A stretch of 36,226 nt of DNA from Mycoemilia scoparia. Lineage: Eukaryota; Kickxellomycota; Kickxellomycetes; Kickxellales; Kickxellaceae. Where the stretch lies: NCBI GenBank assembly GCA_027575805.1, contig JANBPU010000163.1:1-36226 (forward strand). The letters run 5' to 3'. Below the pieces are notes generated by a model. That model made no database searches. It was given only the letters and a program-made list of their open reading frames with translations, and was not told the origin of the DNA. Every line of letters starts with the position of its first letter. Positions within the stretch are counted from its first letter, which is position 1. The translations under genes and the position numbers were made by a program. Positions 26,376 through 36,226 of this stretch are shown in pieces.

Positions 26376-29300
26376 ATGGTGAGGCATAAGCACAAAAAGT
26401 CCACTCCAAGGACCACCACCACAAGTCTTGGTAAAAGAAAAAGTCAAAAGCATAAAAAAGACGACGAAGGTTCGGATGGAGATGATTATCAGACTATTCC
26501 TACATTTTGGCCTAATAAAAAGCAATTTAGATCAACAAAAAAAGAAGACGATGAGTCTGATGATGATGGTGATGATGATGAAGGAGTAGCAGCAGCAGCA
26601 GCTAATCAACCAGAAACCGATAGCGAAAAAAATGAAGCTGAAGATATCCATAACCACCACCACCACCACCACCAGGCTCAGCCTCCACAAAAACAATATA
26701 CAGAATCGTCTATAGATCCATCAGACATATTCCAAGACCATTACGATATTATCAAGGCACTAAAATCACGAGGAAACGAAGTAATGGTCCAGACGTTTAT
26801 GAAGCTACGCGACCATCTCAAATATCTTCAAACAACATTCCCAAATTCTACGGAGAAAACTGGCGAGACTGTTGCTGTTGACAATGGCAATGATAATAAT
26901 AATAATAACAACAACAAAGAGAAATACAGACGAGTTGTTTATTCTTGGCTTGATAGTTCCAAAGATTTGGAAGATGTTTTTGCAGCATGGGATACTCAGC
27001 ATCAATTCTCAATTGCTCGAGCGGATGTACTGATTCTCGAAGTCATGTCACGAATCCTAAATTTCCTCGATAGACCCCTAGCTACTTCAGCTGGAAATAA
27101 CAGTAGCAGCAGCAGCAGCAATAGAACATTGGGAGTTCAAATTATTCGAGTGATACTTCGGCAATCAATGAAATGTGTTTATCGTGCCCTGTCAAATGTC
27201 AGATCCAGTGCATGCACACAAGCCCTCAGGCTACTAAACACTATGGCGAGGTTTGGGGACGGAGCAATGATTGTCGAGATCAAGGAGAATTTCAAGTGGG
27301 ATCTCAAGTCGCTTAACGCGATATGTAATGACCGTAGTGGGAATGGAAGATGCCGCCAGTTGTGGATCCGTTTTGTGCTGGCGTTTTTTATTGATCACTC
27401 CAGAAATAGTTCCAATACCAACACCAGCAGTGGTGAAGGCGGTGGCGGCCAAGACTTGCAAAAGTCCACTACTACTACTACTATTGGAAGTAGTAGTAAT
27501 GGGAGGCTGAAGACTGAGCTTTTGGAGATCAAGGATTTGGTTTCTGGCTTGTTTAAAGGGCTTTGTAACGATTCGTACCAATTGATTGACGAGCTTTTGG
27601 TTGCGATTTATAACCATATTGTGGTTGATCATAGTATTAGAAGAGTTGTAAAGATCAACCACCTTTTGGCCACCAATATGGTTGTTGGCAATTTGGTCAA
27701 ATGTCTTGAAAAACAAGAGCCCGAGCAAGTTTTTGTTGGCGCTGCCACTTCTACTAATGATAGCAGCAAAGATGGTGGTAAACAGAAGCGGTCCAACATC
27801 TCGACGTTTGCGGTCAGTGGCGTGGTCCACAAGCCTTTGGCTAATGCAAACAGCGATGGCGAACAGGAAGATGCCAGTGAAAGTATCGCTGATCTGGTCC
27901 AAAGATTTATTTTGGCTATAACTACAGTACCTGGGATTGGTCTGTGTTACAAGGATTATGGATTATATCCTGCGCCCAGGTCCTGGTCATCCATGGACAT
28001 TTTTAGCGAAACCTATAACAACAGCCAATCCCAATCCCAACAAGGAGCCGGCGATGGTCAGGACAGCCAAGCTTTATCCAAAGGTTCTATTTCCGAATCT
28101 CCGCCATCAACTGTTCCCGGAAATCCCAATAGCAGCAGCAGCAGCAGCAATTATCTTTGTAACCACGCCTTACTCCGCGTCATGACAAACAATTTCAAAC
28201 CCACCGAAAATAAACGCCAAATGGACATAGTTTTGGCTATCCTAAGACATGTTCCCGAACTGACAGCACCCTACTGGAAATCCCAAACTTGTTCGTTTGA
28301 GCCTCGACTCTCTTTGCCCTACCTGATCAACACATCGCTGGCTATAAAAATCATGAGTCTGCCCCTTCCTATAGCATCTCGACATGACCATCAAGGGCAG
28401 CAGCAGCAGCAGCAGCAGCACAACTATGGCTACTATGCTGATATTCACGAGCACACAAAATCTCCTCCAAGTCTATCAACCCTCATTGAGCATGTTCTTC
28501 CAACCCCACTAAACCAGCTAGTCTTGACCAAAGGAATCCAGCACAAAGAGTCGCCCGCCCTTATTAGATATCGTACATTCCAAATCCTTTCGATCGCGGC
28601 ACGGAAGTTGGATCATGTCCGAAATTGGATATTCTCCCAAGCACAGAAATATCAAACTCAGGGGCAACGGCATCCACGAGGCAGTATTTCTGAACAGTGG
28701 ATTAAATGTTTTTCGAGACTGTTGGGTGTTATTAAAAGGAAATTACCGGAATGGTCGACTGTTGTTGAAGCTTATCAGATTTTACCGTCGCTCAGCCAGC
28801 CCACCACAACCACGAAAAATGACGATGGTAATGATAATGGTGATTGTGACGAAGAAAGCCAGGTCCAAAATTATATGTTCCGTCTTGCTATTCTCCAAGT
28901 AATGACTACTTACCAAACTCATTTTCCCGAATCCGTTGCTGAATATAAATTCGATGTTGGGAAATTGTTGAATGAAGCTTATAGTGGCGGGTTGTTTGAT
29001 ACTGCCCTGACGACAACAACTAAGCAGACCGAGAGTGGCGGGGTTTCGGTGCTTGGTAGGTTCAAGAGACTTTGTCTTTTATCTATTCTCAAGTTACTCG
29101 AGGTTTCGCCACCAACAATGATCAAATGGCAATCCACAACCATGTCCTCTTCGGAGGGCGGCGGTGGTGGTTCGGTGTCACATACTTTGTTTGGCCAGAT
29201 TTTATTGTTGTATCTGGGAAGCCATGTGCCTCAGATCCAAGAATCTAGTCACAGGGTCGCACTCAATGCTCTAAAATCATTTGGACTATTCTCCTCCACC

Positions 29301-32300
29301 TCCTCAAACAGTCACTTGGCAACAACAACAACGACCCTTGGAATGGGTTTTGGAAATAGTAGTAAAGTGAATGGTGGTGATGATAATGATGATGGCAGCG
29401 AAGTGGATGTTTGGTTACAATCCCTTAAATTTATTTCCCAATCCGTATTATCCACCACAACCACGGATGATAGCAGCAGTAGTAGTAGTGGGAAAGGAGG
29501 AGATCAGCTTGGTTCCCAGTTTTTATTGTCCTTTGAATCTGCGGTTGTAAAGGCCAGTAAATTACCATTCAGATTTTTTGATCGTACTAGCGAATATTAT
29601 GACCACGACCATCTCGGACACAGCCAAGAGCAGCATATCAGTCCGCTGTTATCTGCTGTTGCGGAATCGCTTTTGGCTAAATGGATATCATCAATTGAAA
29701 AGGCAGCCAAAAACACCACCAACCAGCCATCAACAACAACAGCAAATGCTGCTGGTATTGATTATAATGCATTGTTGGCGGTTAATGATATGTACAATGT
29801 TGCTTACATCAACGACGTTCTTATTCGGTTAACCCATCATTATGGTCATCAGATAGTGCCTGTTCTACTAAGATTTCTGGAAATTGCGCCTAAACAAGTC
29901 TTTGCTTCAAGAACCACCACCATCGATAAATCCAGTGGTAGTAGTAGTAGAAGTAGTAATAATACAGGAAAAGGGAATGTTGTTGATACCGAAAGGATCA
30001 TTTGCGAAAGATTTGAAAAGTCTACCTTGCAGATTAAAGCTTATCTACAGAGATTTGTGCCAAGCAATAGCAGCAGTGAAGATGGAGGAGAACTTGTGCT
30101 GTGTTCTAAGGAAAAAACTATACAAGATATCAATTCGATCATACATCCCAAAGACCAACAAAATTGCAAGGGTCTGGCTGTTGATAGTGTTGTTTTGGAA
30201 TTATGGAAGCTGGTGATGTCGGTGCCTGTCAATCAAACTTCTTCAACTATATCCCAAATTACAGAGCAGCTCTTACTATCTATCACCAGTAGCAGCAGCA
30301 GTATCGGGAAGAGTATGGAGCCGTTCTATTATAGTGTTACAATGTTGTGGTTATCAATAGTAGACAGATCCGGCACATCAAATTATTCAGTGTGGAATGA
30401 TTTTGATAACCTTGAAAAATTGATCAACACAACCATAGAATCGCCCAAATTATTGTCGTTGTCGTCGTCGTCGTCGTTGTCTTGTACGTGGTGGATATTC
30501 ATGAATATATTGTGGACCCATTTGACCGTATCCAACAATATTATCGAGATATTCAACTCGCCTAATCATTACAGATTGATCCGAAAGCTGCTGTTGAAAT
30601 ATTCTGGAAATAATGATAACAATTTTGGCGCCAGTGGTGGTGATTCATTGATTTGGACAACAACAATTGTTGCACTTTCTAATTTGAAACTAATCCTATA
30701 TCGGCTACTTAGACACACCAACAGTAACATTGACCAGATGCCATCGAATATCGATGTCGTTGCTGATGAATTTGAAGTATCAATAGTCGCGGTATTTAGC
30801 CTGCTCAAATCCATAATCTCCAACCACCACAACCATCAAAAATCTCTAGGAAACCCTCATCAATTTATGTCCAACAGTTACCAACAACTTAAATACCTGG
30901 TTCATTGTGTTTTATCCGATTTCCAGAACCAAAACGGTGATGGTGATGATGGTGGTGAGTTGATGGATTCAAAATTCTTGAATCTGTATCTACACAACAA
31001 CCAGAGCAAGAAGGCTATACTACTACTACTAAAATCTGGTAGCAACAGTAGGGCTGCTAGAATTTATAATCTGATTGATCATTGCTGGGTGGATTATGCC
31101 AGACATTCTGTTCAAACTTTATTAAACTTGCCCAACTACAACAACAAGCTGGATGAACTTTGGATTTCACATCCTCATCATTCTCGTCTTTACAATCAGG
31201 ATCAATCATCAAATTTGGGAGCGGGGTTGAGGTCGGGTATGACGATTCCTGACGATATTGTGTCTTTGTGGCAAAGATTTTCAGATAGGCTGATTACTGT
31301 ATTTAAGTCTATTCCAGCTCCACAGCCCAAATCTCAATTCTCCTCATCTTCGGACAGCCGCCACGATCATTTGTTGTCGATTTATCATTTAATGTTACCT
31401 GTTTTGCCTATAAATGCAGTCAAGCAGGTGCTGGGTATTATCAAGGGATGGATCAAGGTTGCTTACGATGACCAGCAAGAAGAGGAGAGAGTATTTAATA
31501 TTGAGCCGGTGTGGCTTATTGTATTGCTTGAATCTATGAACAAAATTTCGGCCCATTCAGATGCTAATGATGACCTATTGGACGGAGATCAGATAACAGG
31601 TAGCAGTAAAATTGTTACGAATCTTTTTGGGGATTCTGAGTCTGGGTTTGAGTCTGAGTCAAGCGAAAGTGAAGGCCAAGATGATGAAAACGAAGACAAA
31701 ATCCAAGACGATAGTGATGAGGAAGAAGACGATGACGTTTTGGATTCGAAGATTCAATCCAAAATTTTTGAATCCTGGTTAAACACCAATATCCACCATT
31801 CATCACCTTCATCAATTAGTCGTAGGCAGAGCCTGCAACAAAGCCGTCTCTATGATGTTGCGATTCTTGAACTTTTACGCACAAAATATCGAAAGTATTT
31901 GCAAGTTCCTGTTGACTCTCCTGCTTATGTCCCAAGCCTTGTGTCTAACCTTTTGGCTGGATTTACTAACCAAGATATTAATCCAATAACCTCTTCTTCT
32001 GCTGCTGCTGCTACTACCACTGCTGCTGCTAATGGTGACAAAAGGGTTAAAAAATCTTTGGTAAAGATTGATCAATCTGCAAATATAACTACAATGCTGA
32101 TGGAAATGACGATTGGAATTTTGGAATATCTATCCAAACTCAGCCACAACAACTCTACTAATATGGATGTAGTAGATTCAAAGTTGTCTATACTTTTGCT
32201 GTTGATCAGTATTGACAAGAACATCAGAATTAAGGCAGCATCATGGATTGTCAACCAACAGACCAAAAAGGGCAAACTTTCGTTGTCAATTCTTGTAAAG

Positions 32301-35300
32301 ATTTTAAAGGCGGTCATCGATGTTTGCGCTTCTACTGTTTCAGATAAAGTTGGTTATGGTTTGCTTTGTTGGAATGTCAATGCCATTACCACCGATCCAA
32401 GGACTAGTGATGGCGGGAAGGAGGAGACAGATGTTGTTAGGGATTTGGTTTCTTTGGTTGGTACACAGCTCTTTTCTCTAATGATCGATGGTGACAATAG
32501 TATTCAAGGCTTAGCATCAAGCCTGTATAGCCAACAACAATTTGGTGGTATCGTCGATCTTTCCACAATCCTTCATTTAGTTGGCTTAAATCTTGGTTAT
32601 CAGTCACACGATGATAACGGCGATATGATTCAAAAACTTGTTGCTAGGTCATTGAGGTTTGTACAATCTCTTGAAGCTGAAATCAACGACAAGAACGATG
32701 ATGATAATGATGATGGTATGGAGGTTGAAGATACCGAACAAAATGAGACTGACGTGAATAAGAATGATGTGTACAGAGAAATACAAATGTATGTCCAACT
32801 TTATATATACGCCATCTCGTCAATAATCGATACTACTGTCGTCACCAAGAAGAGCAAAACTAAACACTCGTCAGAATATTTCAATATCCTTGGATCGTGC
32901 TCCAAAATTGTTACATGGATTGCTAACCATCATCATTCCTCTGTTGAAAATCAAACTTTGCTTGAACGTATTTTGGCTACGATAAATTCAATCTATAAGT
33001 TGGCTTACGCCAACCATAATGTTATTATATCCACGGTTGATGATTATGAAGTGGTGGCATCATCGTTCTACAAAACTCTTTCTACCCAGCTATCCAGCCA
33101 AATTGAAAGCCTAGTGGAAAATAATATCTTTATCTCACAAGAATCTTTTGATTCATCCAACGAGCCGTTATCATCCACAAAAGAAAAAGCAACAGCAGTC
33201 ACCACCGCCTTTTCGTCTCTGTTCAACACCATGTTTGTTGAAACTGTCAGCATCCAAGGGCTTTCTACACTACGTCTATCTCAAGATCTGCCCAGCCATG
33301 AAATCGCGGCCACCAACAACATTTCATGGATTGATGTTCTAAAATCCTTGCTCAGTTGTCCAGGATATCTCAAATCTATCTATCATCCAACTTTCCGTAA
33401 TCCGTTGATCGCCCTGACTGCCACATTCTGGAATCTAACCAAATTGCAGCCAGAATCATCGCTAACCTACGACCAAACTGGAAATATACTATCAGTCGAC
33501 CAACTAGAAAGTCTCTTTGTTTCCTATGGCGGCACTCATTCCAAGAGTGACAAGATTTTACTCAAAATAGTTAACGAGTACGAATCTATGACTGGACAAA
33601 GCTTAGCCGGATTGGCATTCGTGTTTGGCCCCAGTGCGGTAAAGACTGTGGTTAAAGCTAGATTTGATCGAGAGCGGTTTGGTATTCAGAGATCAGATAC
33701 CTGTGCACGTGATTTGGTTAATGCTGACAATGCAGGAAGAGGTGTATTATGTATTGATGAGCAAAGGCTGTATGATTCAGTGATGAATTTTTATTCGATG
33801 CCTTTGTCTAAACTTTCCGAAAATGTTGATAATCAAAACAGTGGTAATGGCAAAAATGATAGCACTGGTGATATCGAAAGTTTAATTATTCGTTCATTCA
33901 ACAACTCCAACTCCAGACAATCACCTGATGATGAAGAAGATGAAGAGAACAATGCTAGACTATACGATTTTGACTTCCTACTTCCATGGACACTCCAAAT
34001 ATTCTCATACCTACCGTCGCTAGATCTCCGCTCTCTAATAAACATGGGGATCGGTGGAATCGGCGTGGTCTGCCTATCATCCACCAACGAGTTTTATCGT
34101 AAAGTCGGCTACACTCTAATGGACCACCTCTACCTATCCATAAATTCCTCAAACTTGCGTGAAAAATCCCAACTCTTGTCAGTCCTGGATCCTCTCAAAA
34201 ACGCCATCCCCAACCGTACAGCTACAAACTACCCACGAATCCCATTTGTCACTACCCTGTTCATCACCACCGCTCTAGTAACTACGCTCCGACCTGAACA
34301 AACAATTTACCCATTGATTCAAGGATTTTTACTAAAAAGCCCGGTTTTGGATTTATCGTCGATTCCGCTATTTTATAAAGCACTGTTTTCATCAGCGGGT
34401 CAAGGGTCCAGGCGTGAGCGCAACTACTTGCTTAGATTGGCCGCGGCGTTTGGGTCAGCGGCTTATAGATTGGACTATAGGTTGTATAATCGTAGAAATG
34501 TGACTGATTTGTTGTTGACTATGGTGTCTAGTCCCATTACGGATGTGGCCTCGGCCAAGTCTATTCTGGGGTTCTTGTTTAACCTAACTGCTGGCCCTTC
34601 TGATATCACCAAGAGCTACCATAATAGCGGCGAGGATAACATTGGTGATGACGATGATGGTGATGATGGTTTGTTTGATAGGATTGAAGCTAAACAAACA
34701 CAAATGATTATGAGTTGGATTCATCAGCAGATTTTGTTACAAGTTAGCTCGATGCGCCAGCAATCGGCAAATTACTTGCAAAGCACTTGTCGTACTGCTA
34801 CTCAAAATTATCAGGGTTCGGAAAAGTCTTCTAGTGGTGGTAACAAGAAACACATGCAACAGCGTGGATCGGCTGATTTGCATTTGGATCGGTGGTTAGC
34901 TGATTGTGCGGTATTGTTGGCACTTGTTCGGCTGGTTGCTCGTATAGTCGCTAATTCCCAAACTGCCAAGGAATCACAGCAACAAAAACCAATGTTTAAA
35001 GCTGGCTGGGTTTGTGATAGTAATAACAGCAGCACCGTCCCACATAAATTGGTTTCAACATTGACAATCCTAAAAGACGCACTAGATGCATTCGACCCAT
35101 TGATCATATCCAAAGTATCATTATCATTACCATCATCTATAAACAGTAGCCAAGATATTCGTCAACAGAAACCACCCTCATCTATCAACCACAATAATAA
35201 TTCTGGTGGTGGTGGTGAGCTTTCAGCCAAAAATTCAGTTGTAACCAACCTAGTCTTATCAGTTTCCAGAACTGTTACAGACACAATATCATTGCTTTGG

Positions 35301-35804
35301 AAAATGCAACTAGTAGTAGTTCCAGATAATCCAACCGACACCGCAACAGCAACAACAATCCTGACCAATATGCCTAACCTTTACTTCACATTATTTAACA
35401 TATTGAAACAAGTTGAGCCCTACATTGTCTTGACAACAAAGTCACAAATATCATCTTCCGGTTCAATCAGGAATGATAATAATAATGACGACCCGAATAG
35501 CCTTGAATATATTGTTGGATCCAAAAATGCCGATTCTTTGTTCACCACTCAGTTGTCGTCGTCGTCGTCGTCGTATCCTCAGTTTGCTACCAATTCTAAT
35601 AATTATAAGGCTTGTATCTCGATACTTTCTAAAATTTCGATATTGGTGTTACAAAATCGATATAACGAAATTATGAAACAGAAGAATATCAGCGTCAGGG
35701 CTAGTAAATCGAATAAAAATGGGATTAGGGAGTTACTGGGGTTGGTTGAAAAACTGGTTACTAGATCTAAACTAATTGCTGCAAAATCTTCACCATCTGT
35801 TTAG
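26376..35804 (+). CDS. URB1: Nucleolar pre-ribosomal factor Urb1/Npa1
   Basis: A 3142-residue homologue of Urb1 (Npa1), a large alpha-helical nucleolar scaffold of early 60S pre-ribosomal particles. It is in one exon, much longer than yeast Urb1 (1764) or human URB1 (2271). The N-terminus is basic and acidic by turns (KRKSQKHKK, then Asp/Glu-rich to about 85), with a His run near 93-99. The Npa1 N-terminal domain starts near 120 (WLDSSKDLEDVFAAWD, ACTQALRLLNTMARFG near 280-295). The NopRA1-type C-terminal region has GLSTLRLSQDLPS (about 2290), YHPTFRNPLIALTATFW (about 2335), SKSDKILLKIVNEYE (about 2390) and the SIPLFYKALFSS...RRERNYLLRLAAAFG stretch (about 2660-2695). The extra length consists mainly of Ser, Asn, Gln, Thr and Asp runs in predicted loops, plus an acidic loop near 1750-1785. 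Start: first ATG, in AGTATGGTG. Confidence 0.93.
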   Translation: MVRHKHKKSTPRTTTTSLGKRKSQKHKKDDEGSDGDDYQTIPTFWPNKKQFRSTKKEDDESDDDGDDDEGVAAAAANQPETDSEKNEAEDIHNHHHHHHQAQPPQKQYTESSIDPSDIFQDHYDIIKALKSRGNEVMVQTFMKLRDHLKYLQTTFPNSTEKTGETVAVDNGNDNNNNNNNKEKYRRVVYSWLDSSKDLEDVFAAWDTQHQFSIARADVLILEVMSRILNFLDRPLATSAGNNSSSSSSNRTLGVQIIRVILRQSMKCVYRALSNVRSSACTQALRLLNTMARFGDGAMIVEIKENFKWDLKSLNAICNDRSGNGRCRQLWIRFVLAFFIDHSRNSSNTNTSSGEGGGGQDLQKSTTTTTIGSSSNGRLKTELLEIKDLVSGLFKGLCNDSYQLIDELLVAIYNHIVVDHSIRRVVKINHLLATNMVVGNLVKCLEKQEPEQVFVGAATSTNDSSKDGGKQKRSNISTFAVSGVVHKPLANANSDGEQEDASESIADLVQRFILAITTVPGIGLCYKDYGLYPAPRSWSSMDIFSETYNNSQSQSQQGAGDGQDSQALSKGSISESPPSTVPGNPNSSSSSSNYLCNHALLRVMTNNFKPTENKRQMDIVLAILRHVPELTAPYWKSQTCSFEPRLSLPYLINTSLAIKIMSLPLPIASRHDHQGQQQQQQQHNYGYYADIHEHTKSPPSLSTLIEHVLPTPLNQLVLTKGIQHKESPALIRYRTFQILSIAARKLDHVRNWIFSQAQKYQTQGQRHPRGSISEQWIKCFSRLLGVIKRKLPEWSTVVEAYQILPSLSQPTTTTKNDDGNDNGDCDEESQVQNYMFRLAILQVMTTYQTHFPESVAEYKFDVGKLLNEAYSGGLFDTALTTTTKQTESGGVSVLGRFKRLCLLSILKLLEVSPPTMIKWQSTTMSSSEGGGGGSVSHTLFGQILLLYLGSHVPQIQESSHRVALNALKSFGLFSSTSSNSHLATTTTTLGMGFGNSSKVNGGDDNDDGSEVDVWLQSLKFISQSVLSTTTTDDSSSSSSGKGGDQLGSQFLLSFESAVVKASKLPFRFFDRTSEYYDHDHLGHSQEQHISPLLSAVAESLLAKWISSIEKAAKNTTNQPSTTTANAAGIDYNALLAVNDMYNVAYINDVLIRLTHHYGHQIVPVLLRFLEIAPKQVFASRTTTIDKSSGSSSRSSNNTGKGNVVDTERIICERFEKSTLQIKAYLQRFVPSNSSSEDGGELVLCSKEKTIQDINSIIHPKDQQNCKGLAVDSVVLELWKLVMSVPVNQTSSTISQITEQLLLSITSSSSSIGKSMEPFYYSVTMLWLSIVDRSGTSNYSVWNDFDNLEKLINTTIESPKLLSLSSSSSLSCTWWIFMNILWTHLTVSNNIIEIFNSPNHYRLIRKLLLKYSGNNDNNFGASGGDSLIWTTTIVALSNLKLILYRLLRHTNSNIDQMPSNIDVVADEFEVSIVAVFSLLKSIISNHHNHQKSLGNPHQFMSNSYQQLKYLVHCVLSDFQNQNGDGDDGGELMDSKFLNLYLHNNQSKKAILLLLKSGSNSRAARIYNLIDHCWVDYARHSVQTLLNLPNYNNKLDELWISHPHHSRLYNQDQSSNLGAGLRSGMTIPDDIVSLWQRFSDRLITVFKSIPAPQPKSQFSSSSDSRHDHLLSIYHLMLPVLPINAVKQVLGIIKGWIKVAYDDQQEEERVFNIEPVWLIVLLESMNKISAHSDANDDLLDGDQITGSSKIVTNLFGDSESGFESESSESEGQDDENEDKIQDDSDEEEDDDVLDSKIQSKIFESWLNTNIHHSSPSSISRRQSLQQSRLYDVAILELLRTKYRKYLQVPVDSPAYVPSLVSNLLAGFTNQDINPITSSSAAAATTTAAANGDKRVKKSLVKIDQSANITTMLMEMTIGILEYLSKLSHNNSTNMDVVDSKLSILLLLISIDKNIRIKAASWIVNQQTKKGKLSLSILVKILKAVIDVCASTVSDKVGYGLLCWNVNAITTDPRTSDGGKEETDVVRDLVSLVGTQLFSLMIDGDNSIQGLASSLYSQQQFGGIVDLSTILHLVGLNLGYQSHDDNGDMIQKLVARSLRFVQSLEAEINDKNDDDNDDGMEVEDTEQNETDVNKNDVYREIQMYVQLYIYAISSIIDTTVVTKKSKTKHSSEYFNILGSCSKIVTWIANHHHSSVENQTLLERILATINSIYKLAYANHNVIISTVDDYEVVASSFYKTLSTQLSSQIESLVENNIFISQESFDSSNEPLSSTKEKATAVTTAFSSLFNTMFVETVSIQGLSTLRLSQDLPSHEIAATNNISWIDVLKSLLSCPGYLKSIYHPTFRNPLIALTATFWNLTKLQPESSLTYDQTGNILSVDQLESLFVSYGGTHSKSDKILLKIVNEYESMTGQSLAGLAFVFGPSAVKTVVKARFDRERFGIQRSDTCARDLVNADNAGRGVLCIDEQRLYDSVMNFYSMPLSKLSENVDNQNSGNGKNDSTGDIESLIIRSFNNSNSRQSPDDEEDEENNARLYDFDFLLPWTLQIFSYLPSLDLRSLINMGIGGIGVVCLSSTNEFYRKVGYTLMDHLYLSINSSNLREKSQLLSVLDPLKNAIPNRTATNYPRIPFVTTLFITTALVTTLRPEQTIYPLIQGFLLKSPVLDLSSIPLFYKALFSSAGQGSRRERNYLLRLAAAFGSAAYRLDYRLYNRRNVTDLLLTMVSSPITDVASAKSILGFLFNLTAGPSDITKSYHNSGEDNIGDDDDGDDGLFDRIEAKQTQMIMSWIHQQILLQVSSMRQQSANYLQSTCRTATQNYQGSEKSSSGGNKKHMQQRGSADLHLDRWLADCAVLLALVRLVARIVANSQTAKESQQQKPMFKAGWVCDSNNSSTVPHKLVSTLTILKDALDAFDPLIISKVSLSLPSSINSSQDIRQQKPPSSINHNNNSGGGGELSAKNSVVTNLVLSVSRTVTDTISLLWKMQLVVVPDNPTDTATATTILTNMPNLYFTLFNILKQVEPYIVLTTKSQISSSGSIRNDNNNDDPNSLEYIVGSKNADSLFTTQLSSSSSSYPQFATNSNNYKACISILSKISILVLQNRYNEIMKQKNISVRASKSNKNGIRELLGLVEKLVTRSKLIAAKSSPSV

Positions 35805-35908
35805 ATTTTAAAATATAGCTATACCCTTTTTATACATTTATATTTTTGACTTTTATTTTTATAAATATGAATGTTTTTATTTACACTTGTTGGATTTCAG
35901 ATATATAT
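35805..35908. other. URB1 3' flank
   Basis: AT-rich sequence right after the URB1 stop, with T-rich and ATAAATA stretches suitable for 3' end formation. The degenerate MITE begins near its right end. Confidence 0.4.
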
Positions 35909-36008
35909 GTGTAGTTATTTTTGAAGAGTTGTCATTTACTAATCAACTGCAATTGCTCCTATGATCGTTGACTGCCACCAAAAGATACCCTTCAAAAATT
36001 ATTTCCCA
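35909..36008. mobile_element. Degenerate second MITE-like copy
   Basis: The ends form an imperfect inverted repeat: TTATTTTTGAAGAG near 35915-35928 against ACCCTTCAAAAATTATTTCC near 35987-36006. The interior resembles that of the element at 4901-5012 (shared TTTACTA near the left end; CTCCTATGATCGTTGACTGCC here against CCCCTATAATCACTGGTCCC there). I read it as an older member of the same family. Exact limits are uncertain by a few bases. Confidence 0.6.
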
Positions 36009-36010
36009 CT

Positions 36011-36226
36011 TAAATAAAACAAAAAGGACAGACTCACCCAATCGCATGGTTTTGACATTGTGGTTAAAAGGGCTACCTCCTTGTTTACTGCCAGTCCTGA
36101 CAAAGACACCATTTTAACAAAGTTTGAACATAAGAGTGACCCCAACTGAAAAACCTGATAACTTCGACGCCTATCCTGTGGTATTTGACTGCCAGGTACC
36201 AAAAGATTTTATGCCAAAACGGTTTA
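36011..36226 (+). repeat. Dispersed coding-like repeat, right copy (cut by window edge)
   Basis: Matches the reverse complement of 1037-1252 at about 94% and runs off the window. The frame that is open in the left copy carries TGA stops here, in the stretch near CCCCAACTGAAAAACCTGA (around 36145-36160 depending on frame), so this copy is also non-functional over this stretch. The homology starts just after the degenerate MITE. Confidence 0.75.

Noticed and set aside
1..36226. CRISPR arrays, rRNA or tRNA genes, bacterial operons
   Set aside because: No regularly spaced repeats, tRNA-like cloverleaf or rRNA sequence was noticed. The gene content and introns are eukaryotic.

Overview
The window is nuclear DNA of a fungus, most likely an early-diverging filamentous lineage (Zoopagomycota or Mucoromycota grade). 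I cannot place it further from sequence alone. Evidence: a fungal-type QCR8; orthologues of Ctf4/Mcl1, RPA190, LARP1 and URB1; a FunK1-type fungal kinase relic; AT-rich, microsatellite-bearing intergenic DNA; very few introns (multi-kilobase genes in one exon); and many Ser/Asn/Gln/His runs. The window holds six intact genes, one decayed kinase and two kinds of dispersed repeat.

Layout. 1-1816 is gene-poor and carries a decayed, unidentified coding repeat; a second copy of part of it lies in inverted orientation at the right edge. 1817-4822 (+) is CTF4 with one small intron. 4901-5012 is a MITE-like element with perfect 24-bp terminal inverted repeats, followed by a FunK1 kinase pseudogene (about 5041-6378). 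7117-11625 (-) is a 1502-residue chromatin protein combining an N-terminal RAMA domain with a trithorax/MLL-type PHD cluster, an extended PHD and FYRN-FYRC, but with no SET domain. 13318-13584 (+) is QCR8, convergent with RPA190 (13913-19627, -). 21055-25609 (+) is LARP1 in three exons, including a 34-nt micro-exon and a GC-AG intron. 26376-35804 (+) is URB1. The right edge has a second, degenerate MITE copy abutting the second copy of the coding repeat.

How the genes relate. RPA190 (Pol I catalysis), LARP1 (binding of mRNAs for ribosomal proteins and translation factors) and URB1 (60S pre-ribosome assembly) are consecutive and all serve ribosome production, though neighbourhood alone does not prove co-regulation. 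CTF4 acts at the replication fork and QCR8 in the mitochondrial bc1 complex.

The most novel item is the RAMA-trithorax protein. Animal MLL1/2 read DNA with a CXXC domain ahead of the same PHD/ePHD/FYR core. Here a RAMA domain, a fold linked to adenine methylation, sits in that position. Early-diverging fungi are known for abundant 6-methyladenine near active genes, so a 6mA-linked chromatin adaptor is an attractive but untested idea.
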